38,454 nt of DNA. Source: a virus. The stretch is from IMG/VR virus record IMGVR_UViG_3300042355_000087, positions 1-38,454 of that record; one strand, written 5' to 3'. The notes under the pieces are model-generated. The model had not been told where the DNA came from, did not search any database, and worked only from the letters and a program-made list of their open reading frames with translations. Of this stretch, positions 6,088 through 14,824 are shown piece after piece. The position numbers and the translations under genes are program-made. How positions within the stretch are numbered: the first letter of the stretch is position 1; each line of letters begins with the position of its first letter.

Positions 6088-6385
6088 AATCCAAAGAATG
6101 GCGCATAACCTCGGACTTGTTCACCACACCGATCAAGTCAAATGGCTAGTCAAACAGATTCTCCGCAAGCACAAACCGCTGACCAAAACTGAGAAGATCT
6201 ACCTTGCTCATCTTACCCAGCCTTACTCGCTCATCGAGTTGTCAAAGCACTTCGGCTGCACCACTGAAGGCGCAAGGAAGCACCTAAAAGCACTGATGGC
6301 AAAAGGTCTTGTCGATAGAGAGACTCGGTACAAATGGACGGAAGGCAGACACGGAGCGTGGGCGTGGTACTACTTCAAAAAATGA
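6074..6385 (+). CDS. Winged-helix transcriptional regulator-like protein
   Basis: This 103-residue protein has a winged helix in its second half: YSLIELSKHFGCTTEGARKH is the helix-turn-helix and LMAKGLVDRE leads into the wing. This matches MarR/ArsR-like small phage DNA-binding proteins. It overlaps the preceding gene by 14 bases and the next by four. Lying near the end of the early operon it could act in the early-to-late switch; that role is inferred. Confidence 0.65.
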   Translation: MNGAEIQRMAHNLGLVHHTDQVKWLVKQILRKHKPLTKTEKIYLAHLTQPYSLIELSKHFGCTTEGARKHLKALMAKGLVDRETRYKWTEGRHGAWAWYYFKK

Positions 6386-6564
6386 AAGACTACACCGCAG
6401 GGCATACCGTGTGGATGACGCCCAAAGACAAAACACCACCATTGGGTTCTAAGATGCTTTTACTGAATCCCGGTGGAGTCTGTGTAATCGGTCACTGGTC
6501 AGATTGGGCGGTAGCGTGGGCTCCATTGCCTAAAGTACCTGAGCATATAAAGGCGATGTTATGA
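6382..6564 (+). CDS. DUF551-like protein (60 aa)
   Basis: The protein resembles the DUF551 domain found in many phages: a TPP-(L)-GSKMLLL strand, a GHWSD turn and a closing WAPLPK. I start it at ATG 6382 (MKDYTAG), which overlaps the previous stop; the frame is open upstream only inside the preceding gene. The 60-residue length fits a single domain. No function is established for this domain. Confidence 0.65.
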   Translation: MKDYTAGHTVWMTPKDKTPPLGSKMLLLNPGGVCVIGHWSDWAVAWAPLPKVPEHIKAML

Positions 6565-6836
6565 ACGACCCAGTCAATCACCCCAAACACTACACCGAGC
6601 ACCCGTCTGGTGTGGAGTGCATCCAAATCACCGAGCACATGAGCTTCAACCTCGGCAACGCAGTTAAGTACATTTGGCGAGCGGATCTAAAAGGTAAGCA
6701 AGTCGAAGATCTCAAGAAAGCAGTGTGGTACATCAACCGAGAAATAGAAAGGATAAACAATGGATCTCAAAAAAGCAGCAAGGCAAGCGTATGTGAACAG
6801 TCTGACTCAGGATCTTACGGACTGGGACAAAATTGA
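6561..6836 (+). CDS. DUF3310 protein (T7 gp1.7-like family)
   Basis: The first 65 residues fit DUF3310: DPVNHPKHYT at the start, GVECIQITEHM, NAVKYIWRAD and DLKKAVWYINREIER. The family includes T7 gp1.7, reported as a nucleotide kinase; whether this copy is active is unknown. The last 25 residues are Ser-rich, do not look like the family, and overlap the next gene by 77 bases, so this tail is probably tolerated extra sequence. Confidence 0.8.
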   Translation: MNDPVNHPKHYTEHPSGVECIQITEHMSFNLGNAVKYIWRADLKGKQVEDLKKAVWYINREIERINNGSQKSSKASVCEQSDSGSYGLGQN

Positions 6837-6945
6837 ATTGCAATTTGAAGAGCTAGAAGAAATGTCTGCCGAGCTTGAGGAAAGAAGCAAGGCCCTACTA
6901 AAGTCTATAGAAGCATTCAAAAAGGATCTTGATTCCAAACACTGA
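6760..6945 (+). CDS. Small coiled-coil protein (61 aa)
   Basis: This 61-residue acidic protein is almost wholly helical, with heptad-like Leu/Glu spacing (LQFEELEEMSAELEERSKAL), so a coiled coil is likely. AAGGA lies about seven bases before its ATG. It overlaps the DUF3310 gene by 77 bases and is the last gene before the terminator at 6988. Confidence 0.6.
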   Translation: MDLKKAARQAYVNSLTQDLTDWDKIELQFEELEEMSAELEERSKALLKSIEAFKKDLDSKH

Positions 6946-6987
6946 CAGCCGTACAATGAATTTAGACCTCCTTCCCTCTGTTGGTTT

Positions 6988-7012
6988 GCCCTCGCAATGA
7001 GGGCTTTTTTTT
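6988..7012 (+). terminator. Rho-independent terminator of the early operon
   Basis: A perfect six-base stem GCCCTC/GAGGGC with a five-base loop (GCAAT) is followed directly by eight T residues. It lies 43 bases after the last early gene and just before the late genes, so it should end early transcription. Confidence 0.9.
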
Positions 7013-7022
7013 AGGTCTCGAC

Positions 7023-7424
7023 ATGAAAAAGCATTTTCTGGAAGCACTGCGATCAGAGAAGCCCGCTAAGTCCCCGGGCGAGTTCATTATGTGCTTGCTC
7101 CACGGTGTCACCAACGCACACATCCTGCATCTACAGTCTAAGTCTTACGCAGAGCACAAGGCTCTAGGACATTTCTACGATGACCTCGGTGATTTAGTGG
7201 ACACAGTCGTTGAGCAGTATCAAGGGCTAGAGGCTAAGATCCTTAACTACCCTGTCGAGTACCGAGCGCCAGAACAAACAGCGATAGCCGAGCTTGAGTA
7301 CATGCTGGAGTATGTGAGGGTTTACCGAAGCTCGATGGGTGATGACTCAGCCATCCAGAACAGTATTGACGAGATCGTTGCGCTCATGCAGTCAACACTT
7401 TACAAACTCAGATTCCTTAAGTAA
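7023..7424 (+). CDS. DUF5856-like, ferritin-fold phage protein
   Basis: This helical protein of 133 residues has a HILHLQSKSYAEHKALGHFY segment followed by VDTVVEQYQG, a pattern I associate with the phage DUF5856 family, whose four-helix shape recalls Dps/ferritin. Regular His and Glu residues (His52-type HLQSK, YAEHKAL) could bind metal, but this is not shown. I chose ATG 7023 because the longer TTG frame begins inside the terminator hairpin. The ribosome site is weak (TTAGGT). It is the first gene after the early terminator. Confidence 0.65.
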   Translation: MKKHFLEALRSEKPAKSPGEFIMCLLHGVTNAHILHLQSKSYAEHKALGHFYDDLGDLVDTVVEQYQGLEAKILNYPVEYRAPEQTAIAELEYMLEYVRVYRSSMGDDSAIQNSIDEIVALMQSTLYKLRFLK

Positions 7425-7807
7425 TGCCGAGAACCCCGAAGCAAACAACATGTCGAGAGCTCGGTTGTAATAATCCAAAGGTAAACGGATCAACGTTCTG
7501 CAATGACCACGGCGGCTCACTCACAGAAACCAGACGATCATTCAATAAGCTGTACAACACAAAGCAATGGAAGCAATTCAGACAGATCCAGCTGTCTAAG
7601 CACCCGATCTGCGCTCGATGTCAGTCAGTAGGAAAGATCGCACCAGCCCATCACGTTGACCACATCATCCCGCACAAGCAAGACAGGGACAAATGGATGG
7701 GCAATAGGTTCCAAAGCCTCTGCCACGAGTGCCACTCCATAAAAACAGGGCTTGAGAAGAAAGGCGAGGCTCACGATTATGTGAGGGGCGAAGTGATTGC
7801 TCTGTAG
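7424..7807 (+). CDS. HNH endonuclease near the terminase
   Basis: This is an HNH nuclease with structural zinc sites. Visible motifs are C63-x-x-C66, the HHVDHIIPH core (residues 76-84), Asn94, and C100-x-x-C103-H104, plus an N-terminal Cys/His cluster (C10, C15, C26, H29). Nucleases of this type beside terminase genes, such as HK97 gp74, assist packaging-site cutting, so a role in DNA packaging is likely. The start overlaps the previous stop (TAATG). The 79 bases after it contain an AGGGC/GCCCT hairpin without a T tract. Confidence 0.9.
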   Translation: MPRTPKQTTCRELGCNNPKVNGSTFCNDHGGSLTETRRSFNKLYNTKQWKQFRQIQLSKHPICARCQSVGKIAPAHHVDHIIPHKQDRDKWMGNRFQSLCHECHSIKTGLEKKGEAHDYVRGEVIAL

Positions 7808-7886
7808 AATTGGGAATAACTTAAAAAAAAGTGGCGATACTGAAGGGCAAGCGCGGCCCTAACTTTCTGCAAAAGGATAAAACAAG

Positions 7887-9065
7887 ATGGGTAGGACAAA
7901 AAAACAGGGAATTCCCTCAGTCGTCATGACTCGCGTGGGGGATCTCATCCCTTACGCAAGGAATTCCCGAACGCACTCAGACGAGCAAGTTGCGCAGATC
8001 GCTGCGTCGATAAAAGAGTTTGGTTGGACTAACCCGATCCTGATCGACGGCGAGAAAGGAATCATTGCTGGCCACGGAAGGCTGAAGGCTGCGATGCGGT
8101 TAGGCCTCGAGGAAATCCCGGCAATAGAACTGTCGCACCTAACCGAGATTCAAAAGAAAGCGCTCATCATTGCTGACAACAAGTTGGCTTTAAATGCCGA
8201 ATGGGATACGGAGCTTCTCAGTCTGGAGGTTGAGGAGTTGGAGCTTGAGGGATTAGACTTAAGTCTTACAGGCTTTGGCGAAGAGGAAATAAGCGCACTT
8301 AAACCAGAGGTTGTAAACGAGGGATTGACCGACGAGGATGCTGTCCCTGAGCCTCCACCGGAGCCTATTACAAAGCCCGGAGACATCTGGATACTAGGCA
8401 AGCACCGATTGATGTGCGGCGATAGCACGAGCGTGGATGCGGTTGATAAATTGTTAAATGGCGCGACTATAGATTTGATTCATACCGATCCTCCTTATGG
8501 CATAGGCTATGGAGGGTCTATGAAACTAGGGTCGGAAAAGTTTGGATGGAAACAGCATTCTGGAGGCTGGGATGAAGAAAGGCCTCCAAAAGAATTTTTT
8601 GATTTAGCTGAACTGCAATGCAAAGACAGGATTATTTGGGGCGGGAATTATTTTTCAGACTTGTTGCCTCCAACTATGGGATGGCTTGTTTGGGACAAAG
8701 GTCAAAGAGGATTTTCTTTAGCTGACGGTGAAATGGCGTGGACTTCTTTTAATAATGCGATGAGAATCAAAGAATATGCAAGGGCTAAGGCAAATCAAGA
8801 AGAAAAACATCACGCAACCCAAAAGCCTATTGAGGTCATAGAATGGGCTATAGGATACGCAGACAGGCATGCAAAAAAACAACCGCGACTCATACTTGAT
8901 TTTTTTGGTGGATCAGGTTCAACTTTAATTACTTGCGAAAAATTGGGTCGCATAAACTTTACGATGGAACTAGACCCAAAATACTGCGATGTCATTGTCA
9001 AGCGATGGGAAGAATTCACCGGACAGAAAGCGAGGCTAGAAAATGCAGCGGAAATATCCACCTGA
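7887..9065 (+). CDS. ParB-domain DNA methyltransferase fusion
   Basis: Residues about 10-90 form a ParB/sulfiredoxin-like domain (NSRTHSDEQ, IIAGHGRLKAA). After an acidic Pro-rich linker comes a beta-class N6-adenine or N4-cytosine DNA methyltransferase with DPPY (residues 201-204) before the SAM motif DFFGGSGST (about 338-346). Such fusions protect phage DNA from restriction or regulate packaging. AAAGGATAAA precedes the ATG. The methylase half from about 8450 to 8990 reads more AT-rich than the ParB half, suggesting separate origins. It overlaps TerS by 23 bases. Confidence 0.9.
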   Translation: MGRTKKQGIPSVVMTRVGDLIPYARNSRTHSDEQVAQIAASIKEFGWTNPILIDGEKGIIAGHGRLKAAMRLGLEEIPAIELSHLTEIQKKALIIADNKLALNAEWDTELLSLEVEELELEGLDLSLTGFGEEEISALKPEVVNEGLTDEDAVPEPPPEPITKPGDIWILGKHRLMCGDSTSVDAVDKLLNGATIDLIHTDPPYGIGYGGSMKLGSEKFGWKQHSGGWDEERPPKEFFDLAELQCKDRIIWGGNYFSDLLPPTMGWLVWDKGQRGFSLADGEMAWTSFNNAMRIKEYARAKANQEEKHHATQKPIEVIEWAIGYADRHAKKQPRLILDFFGGSGSTLITCEKLGRINFTMELDPKYCDVIVKRWEEFTGQKARLENAAEIST

Positions 9066-9516
9066 AGTTCACTTAGTACACGGCACAAAGGGAGAGAACA
9101 CGGGCATCCCATTGCCGGAGAAGGTAAAGATCAGAGTTCCGTTTGCCGAGTGGGCAGACAATCCGGCTTTATTTAACCGCGAGAGGTTTGTAAAAGAGAC
9201 CGCAGATTACTTGTTCGATGTCTACGGTATCGGTTCAGATCAGGACAGGCACACGCTGATGATGCTTGCCGACCAGCTACAGCTTTACATCGACGCAAGG
9301 AAAGAGCAGGCAAAGCATCCTTTAGTGGTTAAGACTAACGGTGGAAAGACTCACGCTCCCAATCCTTACATCAGTCTGGCAAACAAAGCGATGGAGAACT
9401 CCATCAAGCTGATGAACGAGATGGGGCTTACTCCGCGTTCTCGATTGGCGGCAAACAAACTTGAGGATGGCTCTAAGATGGGCGAATTCCTTGCGGGGCC
9501 TAAGTTCGGCACATGA
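9043..9516 (+). CDS. terS: Terminase small subunit (P27-like)
   Basis: This 157-residue protein fits the P27-type small terminase subunit in position and style: a helical core with DRHTLMMLADQLQLYIDARKE, a conserved PNPYISLANKAMENSIKLMNEMGLTP block and the closing SRL motif. It would recognise packaging sites and stimulate TerL. Its start lies within the methyltransferase gene and its stop overlaps the TerL start (ATGA). Confidence 0.85.
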   Translation: MQRKYPPEVHLVHGTKGENTGIPLPEKVKIRVPFAEWADNPALFNRERFVKETADYLFDVYGIGSDQDRHTLMMLADQLQLYIDARKEQAKHPLVVKTNGGKTHAPNPYISLANKAMENSIKLMNEMGLTPRSRLAANKLEDGSKMGEFLAGPKFGT

Positions 9517-11171
9517 GAATAGAAGATGGTATTGCTTACGCTGTCGGCATCGTAAAAGGCGAGATCGACGCTTGTCGAAATGTTCGCCTAGCCTGCCAGC
9601 GGTTCTTAAATCACATAGAAAACAAAGAGTGGGAATGGGTTTTTGATCCGAGTCCTGTCAATCACTTTCTACAGTTTGCAGGTCTATGCAGGCATGTCAA
9701 AGGACAGTGGGCGGGATACTCTGTAAGCCTTGAGCCCTTCCAGATCCTTATTGCCTGCGCGATCTACGGCTTTAGACACAAGAAAGACCGACGTAAACGG
9801 ATGGTGCAGGATGTCATTGTTTACATCCCTAGAAAGGCTGGTAAATCGACACTGACTGCTCTTATCGCACTTTATGAGCTGGCCTTCGGGGAAGCTGGTG
9901 CAGAGGTCTACACCCTCGCTACAAACAGAGATCAAGCCTCAATCGTGTTTACTACGGCTAAGGGCTTCGTCGAAACGTTGCCGCAGGAGATCTCGAGGCT
10001 CTTTATTCCCGGCAAGTTCACGATTGTGAAGAACGGCGACAGCCAGAGCATGATGAAAGCTCTCTCCAGAGACACTAAAAAGACTGGAGACGGGCTCAAC
10101 CCTTCTTGCGCGATCATTGACGAGGCGAGTCAGATCGTAGACAGGAATGCGATTGAGGTCTTGCATTCGGGGATGGTATCTCGACTCAATCCTCTTAGGC
10201 TATACATAACGACTGCTTCTTTCACCCGCGATACAAAGTTCTTCGAGGACTTTCAGGTGATGGAGCACATCCTCCATCAGGACGTACCTGATAACCCGCG
10301 ATGGTTTGGCCTTCTTTACTCGCTGGATGCCGGTGATGATTGGAGAGACGAAAAGGTATGGGCTAAAGCTAACCCGATGCACAATATCTCTGTGTCGCAC
10401 GATGCAATCGTTGCTCGATGCGAAGAAGCGAAGATTAAGCCCGCTGCGCTCAACGAGTTTCTCTGCAAGACGCTTAACGTTTATGTTTCAGCCGAGACTG
10501 CGTGGGTTGACCGTACACATTGGGATGAATCCGTAGGGCTAACAGAGAGAGAACCCGAAGCTGTATTTATCGGATTTGACCTAGCAGCAACACGAGATCT
10601 AAACGCGGTTTGTACGTTAAAGCGATTTGCCGAGGACGATTACGAAGCCGAGTGGAAGTTCTTTCTTCCCGAAGATGGCTTTGAATTACTACCCACTCAC
10701 TATCAAGACATCTTTAGACAAGCAATCAATTCGGGGATCTTGCACATCACCGAAGGTAACGTGATGGACGATAGAGAGATTTCGGCGTATATTATCGCGC
10801 AAAGCCAGAAATACGACATAAAAGAAGTAGGCTACGACGCATATAATGCTGCGGCTTTGGTAGCAAGGCTGTACGAAGTCGGAATGCCGGTAAAGAAAGT
10901 CGGTCAAGGAATGGCGGTGCTTTCTAACCCGTCTAAGCATGTCGAGCGACTTATCTTAGGCCACAAGATCAGACACGACGGAAACCCATTCTTAGGACAT
11001 CAACTGGGCAATTGCGAAGTGTTTACGGACGTTCAAGGAAACATTAAGGTCAAGAAAGCCGGTGTGGATAAGCACGCTAAGGTTGACGGCATAATTGCCT
11101 TGATTATTGCGATGCATTGCAGTCTGGACAACCCGATGCCTAATGAATCGTACGGATTCAGAGTCTTTTAG
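9513..11171 (+). CDS. terL: Terminase large subunit (HK97-like, Terminase_1)
   Basis: This is the packaging ATPase and nuclease, 552 residues. The Walker A-like site is RKAGKS (107-112), with Walker B SCAIIDEAS near 210. The RNase H-like nuclease begins at IGFDLAATRDLNA (about 353-365), continues with EVGYDAYNAA and ends near KVDGIIALIIAM, giving the expected acidic residues. Length and order match the HK97/Terminase_1 type. It is coupled to TerS and lies nine bases before the portal gene. Confidence 0.95.
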   Translation: MRIEDGIAYAVGIVKGEIDACRNVRLACQRFLNHIENKEWEWVFDPSPVNHFLQFAGLCRHVKGQWAGYSVSLEPFQILIACAIYGFRHKKDRRKRMVQDVIVYIPRKAGKSTLTALIALYELAFGEAGAEVYTLATNRDQASIVFTTAKGFVETLPQEISRLFIPGKFTIVKNGDSQSMMKALSRDTKKTGDGLNPSCAIIDEASQIVDRNAIEVLHSGMVSRLNPLRLYITTASFTRDTKFFEDFQVMEHILHQDVPDNPRWFGLLYSLDAGDDWRDEKVWAKANPMHNISVSHDAIVARCEEAKIKPAALNEFLCKTLNVYVSAETAWVDRTHWDESVGLTEREPEAVFIGFDLAATRDLNAVCTLKRFAEDDYEAEWKFFLPEDGFELLPTHYQDIFRQAINSGILHITEGNVMDDREISAYIIAQSQKYDIKEVGYDAYNAAALVARLYEVGMPVKKVGQGMAVLSNPSKHVERLILGHKIRHDGNPFLGHQLGNCEVFTDVQGNIKVKKAGVDKHAKVDGIIALIIAMHCSLDNPMPNESYGFRVF

Positions 11172-11179
11172 GGGTAAAA

Positions 11180-12577
11180 ATGGGCTTATTCGACGTATTC
11201 AAGCGTAAAACAGACAAAAAAGAGTCGAATTCGCTCTTTGGCAACACTGTTTTAGGCAACAACGTCATGCTCCGTGGCAAGGGGCAGGGCTACGGTTCTA
11301 ACCAATTACTCTACGTTACGACCTCTGCGGTTAACGAAGCAGGTCGAACTGTCGATATAACGACACTTGCTAGAAACTCGACTGTGATGGCTTGCGTAGG
11401 GGCGAAAGCACGTTCTCTTGCTCAACTGCCCGTCAAGATCATGTCTAAACAGCCTGACGGCACGTTTGTAGACACACAGACCGATCCTAGCGTTCCTGAG
11501 CGTGAAAAGAGCCGAGCAGCAAGCGTTCTTAACCTTCTTTCCAGTCCTAACAACTTCCAGAGTCAATATGAGTTCTGGTATCAGTTCACGATGTGGCATG
11601 AGCTGGCCGGTGAGACTTTCGTATTACTTTGGAGGAAAGACGCACAGGAACCGACGCAGATTCCGCTCGAGATGTACGTTCTTGACTCGACTTTGATCGT
11701 GCCGAGGATCTCAGAGACGCGTTATCCCTTCTACACGCTTACAAGTTCATCCTACGGCTTCAACAAAGACGAGCCACTAAAATACTTTCAGGTGATGCAC
11801 ACGAAGAGCGAGCCGTGGCAAGGCTCCAGTTCGTTTAACCGCTTGCAAGCTGTCGAGTTGGTTTCCTTAGATCAGGACATTGATCTTTACTCCAACTTCA
11901 TCATGTTGAACGGTGCTAAACCATCTGGTTTGTTCCGCACCGAGCAAGTCATCCCTGATTCAAAGTTCAAAGAGATTGCCAGCAGGCTAAAAGAAGCGTG
12001 GACAAACATGCTTAACAGCCAGCCCTCGGATCAGAGCAAGCCGGGGCAGTCTATGTTGTTGGATCAGGGCATGACCTACGAAGCCATCAAGCCTCTCACG
12101 CTTCAAGATGTGGATGCTAGAGAGCTTAAGAAACAAACGATGACGCGGATCTGCGGATTGTTTGGTGTACCTCCCGCGATGATCGGAGTCGGTGAGTCGA
12201 AGTACAACAACACGCAAACAATGCTGGACGAGTTCTATAAGTCAACGATGATGCCGTTTATCACGAACGTTGAGCAGCGGTTAAAATTGTCGCTGCTAAA
12301 AGGCTATCCAAATTTACACGTTCAGTTTCAGACACAAGACTTCCTGAAGGGCGCTCCGCTGGATCAAATGAACTATGTCGTTGCAGGAGTCAAGAATGGG
12401 ATTCTTACGCAGAATGAGGCCCGCGAATATCTGGGACTTAACTCTCTCGATGGTGCTGATGATCTGTTGCTTGCCGCTGGTGGCGATAGCGCTATTCCCG
12501 GCAGCTCTCCGCAAGACACTGGCGGCGGTGGAAACCTTAAAGTGGTGGGTAAAACAGGCAGAGCCGGAAATGCTTAA
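11180..12577 (+). CDS. Portal protein (HK97 family)
   Basis: This 465-residue protein is an HK97-type portal, the dodecameric ring through which DNA enters. Characteristic parts are ARNSTVMACVGAKARSLAQLP near residue 65, the SPNNFQSQYEFW stretch, MLNGAKPSGLFRTEQ, and RICGLFGVPPAMIG followed by NNTQTMLDEFYKSTMMPF. The C-terminus is Gly-rich. GGGGTAAAA precedes the ATG. Position between TerL and protease is standard. Confidence 0.95.
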   Translation: MGLFDVFKRKTDKKESNSLFGNTVLGNNVMLRGKGQGYGSNQLLYVTTSAVNEAGRTVDITTLARNSTVMACVGAKARSLAQLPVKIMSKQPDGTFVDTQTDPSVPEREKSRAASVLNLLSSPNNFQSQYEFWYQFTMWHELAGETFVLLWRKDAQEPTQIPLEMYVLDSTLIVPRISETRYPFYTLTSSSYGFNKDEPLKYFQVMHTKSEPWQGSSSFNRLQAVELVSLDQDIDLYSNFIMLNGAKPSGLFRTEQVIPDSKFKEIASRLKEAWTNMLNSQPSDQSKPGQSMLLDQGMTYEAIKPLTLQDVDARELKKQTMTRICGLFGVPPAMIGVGESKYNNTQTMLDEFYKSTMMPFITNVEQRLKLSLLKGYPNLHVQFQTQDFLKGAPLDQMNYVVAGVKNGILTQNEAREYLGLNSLDGADDLLLAAGGDSAIPGSSPQDTGGGGNLKVVGKTGRAGNA

Positions 12578-12674
12578 GGAACTGTTAGAGAAACTCAAGG
12601 CGGCGGCAGATAAGAGGAAGCCAAAGCCTAAGTTGGTAGATGGAATGGTTAAAAAGGAACCGATAAATGGCTAA
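12570..12674 (+). CDS. Small Lys-rich hypothetical protein (34 aa)
   Basis: This is a possible small gene overlapping the portal end by eight bases and the protease start by eight. The product begins MLKELLEKLKAAADKRK, a short amphipathic basic helix. No good ribosome site is seen, so translation would depend on coupling. The overlap pattern on both sides matches the rest of the genome, which is the main support. Confidence 0.45.
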   Translation: MLKELLEKLKAAADKRKPKPKLVDGMVKKEPING

Positions 12675-13425
12675 GCAAATCACCTTTTTCTACGAGGCTA
12701 AGGTCGAATTAGGCCGTAAAGCCGACGAGGCTTCAGGACCCACGGGTGAAATCGAAGCCACTCTTACGACGTGGGGCGCAAGAGAAGGCGCTGACGGTCG
12801 TCGGTTCTTTTACACGCCCGAGGCTTTTGAGGCGTGGCACGAGATGTGGATGGATGAAGGAAGGCCACTTCCGATGTACTTCCAGCACTCTTCCGACATG
12901 ATGCCTGTCGGTGAATGGTCAAAGTTCGACATTACCGAAGAAGGCATGACCGGCACAGGAAAGATCTTCCTGAACACCACTGCTGGCTCAGATCTGTACA
13001 CCATCATGAAGGAAAGCCCGAGAATGGTTGGCGGCGTGTCTGTTGGTGCTTATGCCGATGAGTACAGAATGGTGGATGAGAATGGCGAGCCTACAGACGA
13101 TCCCGACACTTTCTTTCAGATCGTCAAAGGTGGCCTAGCCGAGGTTTCTATCGTGATGCAGCCTAATAACCCAAAGGCTGAGATCAGTAGACTTGAGTAT
13201 TGGATGGGTACAAAACCCAATCCGAGAACGATTGAGAAGGCTTTGCGTGATGCAGGGCTATCTCGCCGGGATGCGACCGCCGCGTCCGGTGTGTTGAAAG
13301 CCATTTTGGAACAGCGTGATGCTGTAGGCGATCAACAAACTGCCACTCAGAGTGAGTCTGATGCGGCGGAGTTGCTGAAAGCGCTCGAATACCGCGAGTT
13401 GCTGAAAGCTATTTCAACCCGTTAG
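12667..13425 (+). CDS. Prohead serine protease (HK97 family, S78)
   Basis: This 252-residue maturation protease cleaves scaffold or capsid N-termini. His74 in MYFQHSSDMMPVG and Ser125 in GGVSVGAYADEY are the likely catalytic pair, and LAEVSIVMQPNNPKA is the conserved closing strand. The C-terminal part (IEKALRDAGLSRRDA) is a typical extension in phages of this type. A capsid gene with a coiled-coil delta-like domain follows 11 bases later, which fits its substrate. Confidence 0.9.
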   Translation: MAKQITFFYEAKVELGRKADEASGPTGEIEATLTTWGAREGADGRRFFYTPEAFEAWHEMWMDEGRPLPMYFQHSSDMMPVGEWSKFDITEEGMTGTGKIFLNTTAGSDLYTIMKESPRMVGGVSVGAYADEYRMVDENGEPTDDPDTFFQIVKGGLAEVSIVMQPNNPKAEISRLEYWMGTKPNPRTIEKALRDAGLSRRDATAASGVLKAILEQRDAVGDQQTATQSESDAAELLKALEYRELLKAISTR

Positions 13426-13436
13426 GAGATTTCAAA

Positions 13437-14786
13437 ATGTTGGAAAAAGTCATTGAAAAACTGGATGCAATCGAAGCATCTAGCGCTGCCAAATTGGCAG
13501 AAACCGCTCAGGCCGTCGAAGTAAAAGTTGCTGAGGCTGTCGAGGCGCTTAAGACCGAAACCGAAGCAAAGATTGCCGCATTAGAGGCAAAAGTTGCCGC
13601 TCCTTCGATCATCCGTCCTATTCACAAGACCGTGCGTGGCGAAGCAAATCGTCGCTTCAAAGACGTTCTTAAGGAGTACGTTAAGGCCGGTAACAACATC
13701 GAGCGCGAAGTCAAGATCTTTGAATCTGTGGATCAGTGCGAAGCGTACATCAAGGAAGCCTCAGCTCTTACGGCTTCGGGTTACGACGTAGGTGGCCGTA
13801 CCGCTTACGATCCCGTTTTCGCTGCAAAGCGTCTCGGAAACCCTTTGATGGATCTGTCGCGCATCGTTGCAACTGACGGCTCGGCTTATCAGTTCCGCGT
13901 CAAGACCGGTAATGCAGGTGCTCAGTGGGGCTACACCGTTCAGAACAACGGCACACCCACGACTGAAGCCACAAGCATTTGGCAGGTGATCCTTAAGGAC
14001 TTGAACGCGCAGTTCCCCATCCGTACCGCAGCACTTGATGACATCGACGGCCTTGAGGCTAACGTTGTTGACGATATGTTGATGGAGTTCCAGCAGGCAA
14101 TGGCAACCTCGATGATCCAGAACAACGATCAGTCGGGCACCGGAACCTCGGTAACGACGGGTGGCGCTGATGGTCTGCGCGGTTTGGATCAGTACGCTGG
14201 TGCAAACAGCACCTACACGGGCGGCTCTTGCTCAACAGCTTCGTTCGGCACTTCGGGAACTGCAACCACCAACGGTTTGCATAACCTTGCTACCTACGAT
14301 CAGCTTACGACCAACGCCAACACGGTTGCAGCTAACAATATCGTCTACAAAGATGTTGTTAACTTCATCTACAGCCTGCCACAGCAGTATTGGACTCCCA
14401 GCGCAGCGTTCATGATTAACCCGATCCTGCTTCAGGGCATCCGTGGTCTCGTGGACGATCAGAAGCGTCCGATCTACATCGACGGTCTGTCACGCACTGA
14501 TGGCATCGTTGGTGAGTTGCTCGGCTTCAAGGTTGCAGTCAACAAGTACCTTGACAACCCCAGCCAGCCCACCACCGGCGCAGCAGGAACTACGTCCTAC
14601 TATCCAATGTATTTCGGCGACTGGCAACAGTTCCACACCATCGTTATGCGTCTCTCGATGGTCCTCCGTCGCTACGACCAGACGCTCCCCGGTTCGATCA
14701 CGTTCTACGGCGAGACTCGTGCAGCTACTTCGGTGCGCGATCCTAATGCCGGTGTGCGTTATCGCTCGACTGGTACGGCTGCTTGA
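13437..14786 (+). CDS. Major capsid protein (HK97 fold)
   Basis: This is the main shell protein, 449 residues. Residues 1-60 form a Glu/Ala/Lys coiled coil, the expected delta (scaffold) domain to be removed by the protease. The HK97-fold body follows, with ASALTASGYDVGG at the start of the mature part, RTAALDDIDGLEANVVDD (spine-helix region) and a beta-rich C-terminus ending in VRDPNAGVRYR. AGGAG stands eight bases before the ATG. A related second capsid gene lies immediately downstream. Confidence 0.92.
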   Translation: MLEKVIEKLDAIEASSAAKLAETAQAVEVKVAEAVEALKTETEAKIAALEAKVAAPSIIRPIHKTVRGEANRRFKDVLKEYVKAGNNIEREVKIFESVDQCEAYIKEASALTASGYDVGGRTAYDPVFAAKRLGNPLMDLSRIVATDGSAYQFRVKTGNAGAQWGYTVQNNGTPTTEATSIWQVILKDLNAQFPIRTAALDDIDGLEANVVDDMLMEFQQAMATSMIQNNDQSGTGTSVTTGGADGLRGLDQYAGANSTYTGGSCSTASFGTSGTATTNGLHNLATYDQLTTNANTVAANNIVYKDVVNFIYSLPQQYWTPSAAFMINPILLQGIRGLVDDQKRPIYIDGLSRTDGIVGELLGFKVAVNKYLDNPSQPTTGAAGTTSYYPMYFGDWQQFHTIVMRLSMVLRRYDQTLPGSITFYGETRAATSVRDPNAGVRYRSTGTAA

Positions 14787-14790
14787 TAAA

Positions 14791-14815
14791 AGAGGGCGAA
14801 AGCCCTCTCCCTTTT
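14791..14815 (+). terminator. Hairpin between the two capsid genes (terminator or attenuator)
   Basis: A perfect seven-base stem AGAGGGC/GCCCTCT with a GAAA tetraloop begins four bases after the capsid stop and is followed by CCCTTTT. With only four T residues it is probably a partial terminator or mRNA 3'-end stabiliser that lowers expression of the downstream capsid paralogue. GGAGAG for the next gene lies directly after it. Confidence 0.75.
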
Positions 14816-14824
14816 GGAGAGATT

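Noticed and set aside
7844-7860. Rho-independent terminator after the HNH gene
   Set aside because: AGGGC/GCCCT can form a five-base hairpin, but no T tract follows and the late genes continue downstream.
14783-14824. TTG start, or readthrough from the first capsid gene, for the second capsid gene
   Set aside because: The stretch spans the hairpin and encodes nothing capsid-like, while ATG 14825 has GGAGAG. No slippery sequence is seen at the first capsid stop.
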